DNA of 64,000 nucleotides. Source: Mongoliitalea daihaiensis. Lineage in GTDB: Bacteria; Bacteroidota; Bacteroidia; Cytophagales; Cyclobacteriaceae. The stretch spans positions 2,330,001 through 2,394,000 of the forward strand of contig NZ_CP063779.1 in the NCBI RefSeq assembly GCF_021596945.1. The letters run 5' to 3'. Shown here in pieces: positions 28,270-36,229 of this stretch. The translations under genes and the position numbers were made by a program. Under the pieces are notes generated by a model. It was not told the origin of the DNA and did not search any database. It was given only the letters and a program-made list of their open reading frames with translations. The stretch's first letter is position 1; each line of letters opens with the position of its first letter.

Positions 28270-29590
28270 TTGGAATCTACTTTTTAACACAGATCAACCA
28301 TTATTTCCATTTATTTCTACCTTATTTCCTCTCTCTACCCCCAAAAATCTCTCCATCCCAAATATCCCAATATCCAATATCCACCAATATCCTTTCTGTC
28401 CACAGATTGCTCAGATTTCCACAGATTTTTTTAACAAAATTGAGTTTAGCACCCCTCAACAATTATTTCAATTTATTTACACCTTATTTCTACCTTATTT
28501 CCTCTCTCTATCCCTAAAAATCTCTCCAACCCAAATATCCCAATATCCAGTATCCACCAATATCCTTTCTGTCCACAGATTGCTCAGATTTCCACAGATT
28601 TTTTTAACTAAATTGAGTTTAGCACCCCTCAACAATTATTTCAATTTATTTACACCTTACTTCTACCTTATTTCCTCTCTCTACCCCCAAAAATCTCTCC
28701 ATCCCAAATATCCCAATATCCAGTATCCACCAATATCCTTTCTGTCCACAGATTGCTCAGATTTCCACAGATTTTTTTAACAAAATTGAGTTTAGCACCC
28801 TTCAACCAATTATTTCAATTTATTTACACCTTATTTCTACCTTATTTCCTCTCTCTATCCCTAAAAATCTCTCCACCCCAAATATCCCAATATCCAGTAT
28901 CCACCAATATCCTTTCTGTCCACAGATTGCTCAGATTTCCACAGATTTTTTTAACAAAATTGAGTTTAGCACCCCTCAACAATTATTTCAATTTATTTCC
29001 ACCATATTTCTACCTTATTTCCTCTCTCTACCCCATAAAATCTCTCCACCCCAAATATCCCAATATCCAGTATCCACCAATATCCTTTCTGTCCACAGAT
29101 TGCTCAGATTTCCACAGATTTTTTTAACAAAATTGAGTTTAGCACCCTTCAACCAATTATTTCAATTTATTTCCACCTTATTTCTACTTTATTTCCTCTC
29201 TCTATCCCAAAAAATCTCTCCATCCCAAATATCCCAATATTCAGTATCCACCAATATCCTTTCTGTCCACAGATTGCTCAGATTTCCACAGATTTTTTTA
29301 ACAAAATTGAGTTTAGCACCCTTCAACCAATTATTTCAATTTATTTCCACCATATTTCTACCTTATTTCCTCTCTCCACCCCAAATATCCCAATATCCAG
29401 TATCCACCAATATCCTTTCTGTCCACAGATTGCTCAGATTTCCACAGATTTTTTTAACAAAATTGAGTTTAGCACCCCTCAACAATTATTTCAATTTATT
29501 TCCACCTTATTTCTACTTTATTTCCTCTCTCCACCCAAATAAAACTCTCCAACCAATAATATCCTACTACCCAATATCAATCAATATCTT
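28270..29590. repeat. Seven-copy tandem repeat, unit about 173-174 bp
   Basis: The anchor TTTCTGTCCACAGATTGCTC begins at 28393, 28566, 28739, 28913, 29086, 29260 and 29416, so the spacing is 173, 173, 174, 173, 174 and 156; the last interval has lost about 18 bases. Each unit holds TCCACAG twice, a CACCCCTCAACAATTATTTC block and a TATCCCAATATCCAGTATCC block. The strand is pyrimidine-rich. Open frames run through it, but the unit length is usually not a multiple of three and the three frames read similar low-complexity text, so it is not treated as coding. It ends about 100 bases before htpG. Confidence 0.95.
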
Positions 29591-29688
29591 TTAAAATTCT
29601 GCCAAAATGACATTTTTCCACCTTTGGAACAGGCATTGATAAAGAGCCATTATCAATAATGTATTTCACAACATAAAATTATAGAGCT

Positions 29689-31572
29689 ATGCAGGAAAAA
29701 GGTACGATCTCGATACATACCGAGAACATTTTCCCTATCATCAAGAAGTTTTTATATTCCGATCATGAGATTTTCCTTCGGGAATTGGTGTCCAATGCTG
29801 TAGATGCCAGCCAAAAAATCAAGCGATTGGCTCAACTAGGACAGTATAGTGGTGAGTTGGGTGACCTGACTGTGGAGGTTGCTTTTGACAAAGACAAAAA
29901 GACCATCACCATCTCTGACAGTGGTCTTGGGATGACTGCAGAGGAAATTAAGAAGTACATCAACCAGATCGCGTTCTCTGGTGCTACTGAGTTTGTAGAG
30001 AAATTCAAGGATGCCAAAGATGCCAATGAAATCATCGGTAAATTCGGGTTGGGCTTCTACTCTGCATTTATGGTGGCGAAACAGGTAGAAATCAATACCC
30101 TTTCTTACCAAGAAGGCGCTGCCTCTGCCCGTTGGACCTGCGATGGGAGTACAGAATTCGAAATCTCCGAAGGTGACAGAAAAACACGCGGTACAGACAT
30201 CATCCTTCATATCAATGAGGATTCCGAAGAGTTTTTGGATAAATGGAAGTTGCAGGGAATTTTGGACAAATACGCCAAATTTTTGCCTGTTCCAATCAAA
30301 TTCGGCACCAAGTCTGAAAGCGTAGAGGATGGTGTAGATGACAAGGGCGAGAAAAAGTGGAAGTCGGTAGAGGTGGATAACATCATCAATACAACAACCC
30401 CTATCTGGACCAAATCTCCGAGTGACCTGAAGGATGAGGATTACTTAGCTTTCTACAAGGAGTTGTATCCAATGAGTGAAGATCCATTGTTCTGGATTCA
30501 CTTAAATGTGGATTATCCATTTAACTTGACTGGGGTATTGTACTTCCCGAAAGTGAAAAATGATTTTGAGTTCCAGAAAAACAAAATCAAACTTTTCAGC
30601 CGTCAAGTATTCATCACCGACGAGGTAAAGGACATTGTACCTGAATTTTTGATGTTGTTGCATGGGGTGATTGATTCTCCAGATATTCCGTTAAACGTGT
30701 CCCGAAGCTTCTTGCAGTCTGATGGCAATGTGAAGAAGATTAACAACTACATCACCAAGAAGGTGGCAGACAAGTTGGCAGAATTGTTCAAGAAAGACCG
30801 CAAGGTTTACGAAGAAAAATGGAATGACATCGGTCTTTTTGTGAAGTACGGAATGATCAGCGAAGAGAAGTTTGCTGAAAAAGGGAAAGACTTTACCTTG
30901 TTGAAAAATACCAATGGGGAATTCTTTACGCCATTAGAATACAAAGAAAAAGTAAAAGCCCTTCAGACCAATAAAGAGGAGCAAGTAGTGTACTTATACG
31001 CAACGGATGTGGCAAAGCAAGATGCCTTTATTCAGTCAGCGAATAAAAAAGACTACGATGTCTTGGTGATGGATTCACCGATTGATAGTCATTACATTCA
31101 GCATTTGGAAATGAAGGAGGAAAAAACCACCTTGAAGCGTGTGGATTCCGATGTGGTAGATAAGTTGATTGTCAAAGACGATGGTTATGCCAATCTGTTG
31201 ACAGAGGAACAGTCTACTCAGGTGACGGAAATCTTCGAAAAAGCTATCGGAAGTCAGACCTACAGTGTGGCAGTAGAAGGCTTAAGTCCGGAGGAAATGC
31301 CAGTGACGGTGACCATGGATGAGTTTATGCGCCGCATGAAGGAAATGTCCCAGATGGGTGGAGGTATGAGTTTCTACGGAGCCATGCCAGATAATTACAA
31401 AGTAGCGGTTAATGGTAACCACCCGTTAGTAGATAAAATCCTCAAAACCGAATCAGCCGAGGAAAAAGAGAAATTGGCGAAGCAAGCATTTGATTTGGCG
31501 CTCTTAGCACAAGGAATGTTGACAGGCAAGGATTTGACCGCCTTTGTGAAGAGAAGTGTGGAGATGATATAA
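29689..31572 (+). CDS. htpG: Molecular chaperone HtpG (Hsp90)
   Basis: 627 residues, complete. The N-terminal GHKL ATPase domain has FLRELVSNAVDA, the DSGLGM box and GKFGLGFYSAF lid motifs. The middle domain has the catalytic-arginine region LPLNVSRSFLQ-like text (IPLNVSRSFLQSD). The C-terminal dimerisation domain ends without MEEVD, as in bacteria. It is a cytoplasmic ATP-dependent folding chaperone, monocistronic, followed by a clear terminator. The upstream region is the seven-copy repeat, so its promoter must lie in the last 100 bases or within the repeat. Confidence 0.97.
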   Translation: MQEKGTISIHTENIFPIIKKFLYSDHEIFLRELVSNAVDASQKIKRLAQLGQYSGELGDLTVEVAFDKDKKTITISDSGLGMTAEEIKKYINQIAFSGATEFVEKFKDAKDANEIIGKFGLGFYSAFMVAKQVEINTLSYQEGAASARWTCDGSTEFEISEGDRKTRGTDIILHINEDSEEFLDKWKLQGILDKYAKFLPVPIKFGTKSESVEDGVDDKGEKKWKSVEVDNIINTTTPIWTKSPSDLKDEDYLAFYKELYPMSEDPLFWIHLNVDYPFNLTGVLYFPKVKNDFEFQKNKIKLFSRQVFITDEVKDIVPEFLMLLHGVIDSPDIPLNVSRSFLQSDGNVKKINNYITKKVADKLAELFKKDRKVYEEKWNDIGLFVKYGMISEEKFAEKGKDFTLLKNTNGEFFTPLEYKEKVKALQTNKEEQVVYLYATDVAKQDAFIQSANKKDYDVLVMDSPIDSHYIQHLEMKEEKTTLKRVDSDVVDKLIVKDDGYANLLTEEQSTQVTEIFEKAIGSQTYSVAVEGLSPEEMPVTVTMDEFMRRMKEMSQMGGGMSFYGAMPDNYKVAVNGNHPLVDKILKTESAEEKEKLAKQAFDLALLAQGMLTGKDLTAFVKRSVEMI

Positions 31573-31616
31573 GTCATTGATGTCTTTAGAACTTCATTGA
31601 TTTACATTACAGAAGG

Positions 31617-31654
31617 CCTTTGGGTGCAGTTAGATGTACTCAAAGGTTTTTTTT
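31617..31654 (+). terminator. Rho-independent terminator of htpG
   Basis: Stem CCTTTGGGT / ACTCAAAGG (one G-T pair) with a 12-base loop, followed by eight T residues, 45 bases after the htpG stop. Confidence 0.85.
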
Positions 31655-31689
31655 ATCCTGAATGGGCAGAATTTTTGGTATGAATGATT

Positions 31690-31885
31690 AAGTAATTTTT
31701 AAAACACAGATAGAGAGGGATTTTCACTGATTGACACAGATTTTTTTGCTGACGCAAAGTTAGTTTAGCACAACCAACGAAGTAGTTCCAGTTATTTTCA
31801 CTTTATTTCCTCATCCTCTATCTCCAAAAAATCTCTCCTTTCAAAATATCCTAATATCAACAAGTATCCATGAATATCTTTTCAT
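31690..31885. repeat. Degenerate copy of the 173-bp repeat family
   Basis: The block order matches one unit of the 28270-29590 array: CACAGATTTTTTT, then GTTTAGCAC, then a TTATTTCC segment, then ATCTCTCC, then AATATCCTAATATC and AATATCTTTTC. It is diverged and single-copy, with no gene inside it. The gap between htpG and the Fic gene holds only this and the terminator. Confidence 0.7.
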
Positions 31886-32015
31886 CCCAAAGATATTTTG
31901 CTTATGCAAACTATGGTTGATGAGAATTTTTAGTGTATAGTAAGTTGCATGGTTTTTTGGGTGAGTATTATTTGTGAACGGGGGCTTAGGTATAATTATT
32001 TCCCAAAAATTACTA

Positions 32016-32047
32016 TTTTTGATAGTATCATTTGATACTATCAAAAA
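32016..32047 (+). promoter_or_regulatory. Perfect 15-bp-arm palindrome abutting the fic start codon (candidate operator)
   Basis: TTTTTGATAGTATCA (32016-32030) and its exact reverse complement (32033-32047) flank a TT spacer; the ATG begins at 32048. Each half contains its own near-palindrome, TGATAGTATCA and TGATACTATCA, 13 bases apart. A TAnnTTTG match (32014-32021) overlaps the left arm. A protein bound here would cover promoter and ribosome site, or the RNA would fold into a start-blocking hairpin. Confidence 0.75.
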
Positions 32048-33007
32048 ATGAAACCTCCATACGATCTTACACCTGCAATCCTCAAGCTCATTACTTCTAT
32101 TTCAGAAAAAATAGGAGCGGTCAATGCTAAATTAATTGTTAGCCAAAATCCGAAACTTAGAAAGCAAAATCAAATCAAGACTATCCATTCATCTTTAAGT
32201 ATCGAAGGAAATACCTTATCTGAAGATCAAATTACTGCCATTATCGAGAATAAAAGAGTGGTTGGGCCTGAAAAAGATATTCTTGAAGTCTTAAATGCAT
32301 TGGAGGCGTATAAGAATTTGAAACAATGGAAGTCTTCTTCAGAAAAAGACTTTTTGAAGGCTCATAAGATGTTGATGAATAAATTGATAGAGGTTCCGGG
32401 CAGATATAGAGCAAAGGGGGTAGGAATTGTCAAAGGTTCTAATGTTGAACATCTTGCTCCTCCTGCTTCTAATGTTCCTTTCCTCATGAAAGAACTTTTT
32501 ACATACCTTAAGGATAAGTCTGAGCTACCTTTGATCAAAAGCTGCGTTTTTCATTATGAGATGGAATTTATTCATCCATTCATGGATGGAAATGGTAGAA
32601 TGGGTAGGCTTTGGCAAACGGTTATTTTGATGGAGAATTACCCGTTATTCGAATTTCTTCCATTTGAAAGTCTCATCGCTAAAAATCAAAAGGAATACTA
32701 CCAGGCTCTTTCTGCAAGTGATAAGGAAGGCAAATCAACACAGTTTATTAAATACATGCTATTGCTAATTCAGCAATCCTTAGATGAACTTCTTGAAAGC
32801 GACACAAAAAAGCTTGATGGAACAGAAAGACTAGAAGTTTTCTTGGAACAATCAAGCGACATGTTTTCTAGAAAAGAGTATATGAAGTTCCATAAGGAGA
32901 TATCTTCCGCTACGGCAAGCAGAGATCTCAAAAATGGAGTAGCGCTTGGTTTTGTTACAAAATCTGGAGATAAAAAAACAACCCTCTATCAAAAGAAAAA
33001 ATCTTGA
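32048..33007 (+). CDS. Class II Fic-domain protein (AMPylase-like) with C-terminal winged-helix-like region
   Basis: 319 residues. The catalytic Fic loop HPFMDGNGRMGR starts at His176 and is fully canonical. An N-terminal inhibitory helix with the motif SxxxEG (Ser49, Glu53, Gly54) marks it as a class II, self-inhibited Fic protein. The last about 70 residues (SRKEYMKFHKEISSATASRDL onward) look like a small winged helix, which fits the palindrome at the start codon as an autoregulatory site. The family transfers AMP to hydroxyl side chains. No antitoxin gene is needed in this class and none is seen. Target unknown. Confidence 0.92.
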   Translation: MKPPYDLTPAILKLITSISEKIGAVNAKLIVSQNPKLRKQNQIKTIHSSLSIEGNTLSEDQITAIIENKRVVGPEKDILEVLNALEAYKNLKQWKSSSEKDFLKAHKMLMNKLIEVPGRYRAKGVGIVKGSNVEHLAPPASNVPFLMKELFTYLKDKSELPLIKSCVFHYEMEFIHPFMDGNGRMGRLWQTVILMENYPLFEFLPFESLIAKNQKEYYQALSASDKEGKSTQFIKYMLLLIQQSLDELLESDTKKLDGTERLEVFLEQSSDMFSRKEYMKFHKEISSATASRDLKNGVALGFVTKSGDKKTTLYQKKKS

Positions 33008-33065
33008 AGTCATTTAGATATTAAGCTCTCAATTTCTATTCTACTTATCAACTTAATCCATCCCA

Positions 33066-33205
33066 TCAACAAGCCATCCTTCCTTAAGAGATTCAAGATC
33101 AATGGGATGGAAATAGTCAGGTATTGGTAATGAGAGCGGTGAGGAGTAAGTGACCAGTGGTTAATAAAATTTTTTATACTGTAAATCAATGGCTTATGAA
33201 TTTTA
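33066..33205. repeat. Direct repeat, left copy
   Basis: The core GTATTGGTAATGAGAGCGGTGAGGAGTAAGTGACCAGTGG-type text at 33121-33160, preceded by a CAAGCCATC...AAGAG block and followed by TAAATCAAT, matches 34728-34862 at roughly three bases in four. No gene inside. Confidence 0.7.
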
Positions 33206-33243
33206 TTAAAAAAAATAATTCTGAATATTTGGAAGTTAGTTAC

Positions 33244-33252
33244 GGGGGGGGG
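33244..33252 (+). other. Nine-G homopolymer tract in a promoter region
   Basis: A run of nine G in otherwise AT-rich DNA, 67 bases upstream of the small secreted-protein gene. The 12-base palindrome TTTAGCGCTAAA (33269-33280) lies between them. The tract is long enough for slipped-strand length changes. Confidence 0.6.
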
Positions 33253-33319
33253 TATATTAATTCAAGTTTTTAGCGCTAAAGACTTTTTAAATCAATGTTT
33301 TACCAAAATAAAAATTATT

Positions 33320-33556
33320 ATGAAAAAAATCATGTTAGTAATGCTATTTGCATTTATCTCTTTTGGTATTTATCCATGTAGTGGTGTTTATATTGCAAAC
33401 AATTCAGCGGATGCTTGGAGTATTCGAGATGACTTTTTTTACAATTGTTGTAAAAATAGTACTATTTACATCTATGATGTTAATTCGGGACAAACAATAA
33501 AGCTCACAACAACCCAACACGGGGCCAATTCTTCTTGTTTGGAATATATAGTTTAA
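33320..33556 (+). CDS. Small secreted protein, unknown function
   Basis: 78 residues with a clear signal peptide (MKKIMLVMLFAFISFGIYP, then CSG). The mature part is about 58 residues, with five cysteines including a CC pair (NCCKNS) and Thr-rich beta-like text at the end. No family is recognised. It lies 8 bases before the lipoprotein gene start, so the two are probably one transcript. It could be a lipoprotein (IYPC) or a small disulfide-bonded secreted protein. The G9 tract and a 12-base palindrome lie upstream. Confidence 0.6.
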   Translation: MKKIMLVMLFAFISFGIYPCSGVYIANNSADAWSIRDDFFYNCCKNSTIYIYDVNSGQTIKLTTTQHGANSSCLEYIV

Positions 33557-33564
33557 GCGATTTT

Positions 33565-34728
33565 ATGTTAAAGTATTTTATTTTTGTCTTTGTCTTGATA
33601 AGTTGCTCCTCTCCCAAAGAAGAGGAGCATCAATCTTTTTTTAATCTTTCAGAAAAGAAGTTTATTGAGTTTAATAAAATTGCAATTGTTCCTGATTACC
33701 CTTTTCCTCCGTATGTAGTCTATCAAGAGCACGATTCCATTATTTTTTTTAATTCATTTACGTCTGGATTATCCTCATTGACTTTGTATGATGAGCAGTT
33801 TAGGTATAGTGATATTGAGTCATTTAAAAAGCTAGGCGAACCAACAATAGGTGGTATGCCATATCTTTTTATTGGTTCAAAAAATTTTAGAGGAGTTGGA
33901 AGTACACCAGTAATTGATTTTTATAATAAAAATTTAGAGTGGGTAAGTTCATTGAATATTTTTGATTTGGAAGTCTTAAAAGATTATCAGTCCCCGTCTT
34001 TAAAAGGACCTAATAGTTTTCAAATAGGAATACCCTATAACGGTGTGGATTCAGAAAAAGATCGGTTTTATTTTTTTGTCTCGGATTATGAAAGTGATTT
34101 AATTGATCTGATTGCAATGGAAATCGCTTCATACCAAGCTGAAGTATTACCGCCATTCTATGATAAGAAATTAATAAATAGTCAAAAAATAAAGCATGAA
34201 AATTTTAGTTTAGAATATCTCCCTTTTGTTTTGTATCATAATGATAGTTTGATTGTATCGTACAATTATCATTCAAAAATTGATGTTTTTAACTTGATAA
34301 AACAAAAGTCTAGTTCTTTAGAAATCTCTACATTAAATTATCCATTTGAAAAAGTTAAGAAACCAAAATTTACTAAAGAAATGTCTTTTAAAAATATGAT
34401 GGAGCTTGCTAGTGATTGGGACGGAGAGGTTGCCTTTGGTGAACTGATTTACTTTAAATCGTGTGGCTGTTATTACCGAACAGTTAAGGGCCCAATAAAA
34501 AGTGAAAAACTGCAAGATTTTGACGTATTTCTGGAATTATTTGATATTAATCTTAATAAAATCGAAGAAACTAATCTCTCCAAGATAAATTCTAATTTAA
34601 GTAATTTTACAATACCGCTTAATGGTAAGATTTTGATTAAAGCAAAATCTCAGCCAGGTGAAGATAGACTTTATTTTTACTATCTGGAGTTAGATATGGA
34701 ACAGATTGAGCATTTGGATCCCTCTTAA
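33565..34728 (+). CDS. DUF4221-like lipoprotein
   Basis: The start is set at the ATG at 33565 because MLKYFIFVFVLISC then forms a lipoprotein signal with lipobox LISC; a frame extension to 33535 overlaps the preceding gene. About 387 residues. Repeated beta blades with DSIIFFN, DRFYFF and DRLYFYYLELD phrases resemble the Bacteroidota DUF4221 propeller-like family. It is probably anchored in the outer or inner membrane. Low GC and repeat-bracketed position suggest acquired or rearranged DNA. Function unknown. Confidence 0.65.
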   Translation: MLKYFIFVFVLISCSSPKEEEHQSFFNLSEKKFIEFNKIAIVPDYPFPPYVVYQEHDSIIFFNSFTSGLSSLTLYDEQFRYSDIESFKKLGEPTIGGMPYLFIGSKNFRGVGSTPVIDFYNKNLEWVSSLNIFDLEVLKDYQSPSLKGPNSFQIGIPYNGVDSEKDRFYFFVSDYESDLIDLIAMEIASYQAEVLPPFYDKKLINSQKIKHENFSLEYLPFVLYHNDSLIVSYNYHSKIDVFNLIKQKSSSLEISTLNYPFEKVKKPKFTKEMSFKNMMELASDWDGEVAFGELIYFKSCGCYYRTVKGPIKSEKLQDFDVFLELFDINLNKIEETNLSKINSNLSNFTIPLNGKILIKAKSQPGEDRLYFYYLELDMEQIEHLDPS

Positions 34729-34862
34729 TAACAAACCATCTTCCTGAAGAGACTCTAGAGCTATAAAATGCGTATGGTCATGTATTGGTAATGGGAGTGG
34801 TGAGGAGTAAGTGATCAGTGGGTGGTTAATTTTTTGTGCTTTAAATCAATCGATTATCAATT
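34728..34862. repeat. Direct repeat, right copy
   Basis: Counterpart of 33066-33205; the core begins at 34782 (GTATTGGTAATGGGAGTGGTG). Together the copies bracket the small secreted-protein and DUF4221-like genes. The rest of the gap to 35003 is AT-rich with no gene. Confidence 0.7.
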
Positions 34863-35003
34863 TAAATTCAAAAGTAAAATAACTGCCAAAATTTGATTGT
34901 GTTGGATTTTTAATTGATTTAGAAAGGTTTAGAGTTTTATCTGAATAAAATATTTCCAATGAAGAATAGAAAATTATAATTTTAAGTAAATTGTAATTTA
35001 TTA

Positions 35004-35234
35004 ATGAATTGGATGCAATCAAAAGCTGTTCTAAATAGTAACGTAAATTCTAGGTTATCAGATTACGGTGTTGACGGAATCGCCGGAGCGGATGTTGGTT
35101 CTGTGGCAGTAGGTGTATAAACCTTACCTGGAGCTGCTGCTGGTGCTATTTCTGGCTGTGCTGCTGTAGGATTAGCTGGTGCTGTGGGAGGCGGTTTAAC
35201 GTGGGCAGCAGTGGGTTGCAAAAATTTCTATTGA
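35004..35234 (+). pseudogene. Bacteriocin-like Gly/Ala-rich peptide gene with one in-frame stop
   Basis: From ATG 35004 the frame reads MNWMQSKAVLNSNVNSRLSD..., then DGIAGADVGSVAVGV, stops at TAA 35118-35120, and continues in the same frame as TLPGAAAGAISGCAAVGLAG, then AVGGGLTWAAVGCKNFY, to TGA 35232-35234. The downstream half is a hydrophobic, GxxxG-type helix segment with two cysteines, as in class II bacteriocin-like peptides. It keeps a full composition bias across the stop, so one recent point change is the simplest explanation. No double-glycine leader is visible upstream. The next gene, 27 bases on, encodes a small membrane protein that may be its immunity protein. Confidence 0.6.
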
Positions 35235-35261
35235 TATGAAAACACACCATAACCTTTTAAC

Positions 35262-35519
35262 ATGGATTTAAAATCAAAATTGAAATTTTTAAAATTTATA
35301 GGTTACACATGTGCTCTAGTTGCTGTGATCACTAGCGGCAATACTTTAGCAAATACAATTCAAACCTTACATACTTCTGAATCATGGAAGTTTTATGCTG
35401 CATTAGCAGGTTTTACTATTTTCTTGTCCATGTTGATAGTATTGGTAATGGTTGACTTGGCATTGGTGATTACACCTGAAATTATGAAATATTTCAAAGG
35501 TAAGCTTGGATTGACATGA
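35262..35519 (+). CDS. Small two-helix membrane protein, possible bacteriocin immunity protein
   Basis: 85 residues: a basic N-terminus (MDLKSKLKFLKF), a helix at about 12-30 (IGYTCALVAVITSG), a short polar stretch, a longer hydrophobic helix at about 45-68 (LAGFTIFLSMLIVLVMVDLAL), and a basic tail (KYFKGKLGLT). Size, topology and position right after the broken Gly-rich peptide gene fit an immunity protein. No family is recognised; the call rests on context. A weak hairpin (AAGCCT-CAAGT-AGGCTT, 35558-35574) lies downstream. Confidence 0.55.
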   Translation: MDLKSKLKFLKFIGYTCALVAVITSGNTLANTIQTLHTSESWKFYAALAGFTIFLSMLIVLVMVDLALVITPEIMKYFKGKLGLT

Positions 35520-35720
35520 GGTTTCACTAGAAAGAGTAATAACTTAACTTTGTTATGAAGCCTCAAGTAGGCTTTGTGACAACTTGTTGTTGGGCCCTCA
35601 GTTAGGAGAGGATACATTTATTTTAGTGCTGTGTAAGTTGAAGTCATTGAATTAAATAATACAAGAGTTCCAGTAAGCGCCCAAGTTTTTTACAGGATAC
35701 AGAAGTAAACACCTTTTCAA

Positions 35721-35734
35721 AAATTCTTGTATTT
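35721..35734 (+). promoter_or_regulatory. Candidate Rrf2-regulator operator at its own gene
   Basis: AAATTC-TT-GTATTT, one mismatch from the perfect dyad found before the DUF2061 gene (36210-36223). It overlaps a TAnnTTTG match (TATTTTTG, 35730-35737) just before the ATG at 35741, which would suit autoregulation. Confidence 0.45.
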
Positions 35735-35740
35735 TTGACC

Positions 35741-36157
35741 ATGCTATCCAAAAAAACCAAATACGCTTTCCACGCCCTTACCTATCTGGGCAAAAACAGA
35801 GATCAAAAGACCGTATTGATCCAAGACATCTCCAATGAATATGGGATTTCCCATAAATTTCTGGAAAACATACTCTTGGAATTGAAGAAAGCAGGTATCC
35901 TCGGTAGCAAAAAAGGAAAAGGTGGGGGATACTACCTTATCAAGGATCCAAAAGATGTTGCCTTATCCAAGGTCATCCGATTACTAGATGGGCCTATCGC
36001 ATTACTTCCATGTGTGAGTTTAAATTACTACGAACCTTGTGTAGAATGTAAAGACGAGACAGCATGTGGCCTGAATAAAGTGATGATTCAAGTGCGTGAT
36101 GAGATGTTAAACGTATTGGAAAACAAGACCTTAGCGGATATTTTAGATAAAGAATAA
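35741..36157 (+). CDS. Rrf2-family transcriptional regulator of sulfate assimilation
   Basis: The ATG at 35741 is preferred over an in-frame TTG two codons earlier. 138 residues. The N-terminal winged helix starts MLSKKTKYAFHALTYL, with GGGYYLIKDP as the wing, typical of Rrf2 proteins. Four cysteines (91, 100, 103, 109) could bind an iron-sulfur cluster or sense sulfur or redox state. It is directly upstream of the sulfate-assimilation genes, so it is the likely local regulator, in the manner of CymR or IscR relatives. A shared dyad lies before this gene and the next. Confidence 0.88.
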   Translation: MLSKKTKYAFHALTYLGKNRDQKTVLIQDISNEYGISHKFLENILLELKKAGILGSKKGKGGGYYLIKDPKDVALSKVIRLLDGPIALLPCVSLNYYEPCVECKDETACGLNKVMIQVRDEMLNVLENKTLADILDKE

Positions 36158-36209
36158 AATTTTTTCCCTTTTTACCCTATAAAATAAATAGGTTTTATAT
36201 ACTTTTGTA

Positions 36210-36223
36210 AAATACTTGTATTT
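36210..36223 (+). promoter_or_regulatory. Perfect dyad AAATAC-TT-GTATTT before the sulfate operon (candidate Rrf2 operator)
   Basis: It sits three bases downstream of a TAnnTTTG -7 match (TACTTTTG, 36200-36207), so it covers the expected transcription start, and 7 bases before the ATG at 36230. The near-identical site before the Rrf2 gene supports a common regulator. Confidence 0.55.
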
Positions 36224-36229
36224 GAACCT

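Noticed and set aside
28393-29440. Cluster of DnaA boxes / replication origin
   Set aside because: TTTCCACAG and TGTCCACAG differ from TTATCCACA at two or more positions, and no dnaA, dnaN or origin-type genes are close.
28393-29450. A possible CRISPR array
   Set aside because: The units are about 173 bp and conserved through their whole length. There are no short repeats with unique spacers and no cas genes nearby.
28259-29594. Three long open frames (about 124-173 codons) through the tandem repeat
   Set aside because: They follow the repeat period, which is mostly 173 (not divisible by three), read the same low-complexity peptide in shifted frames, and have no start signal or family match.
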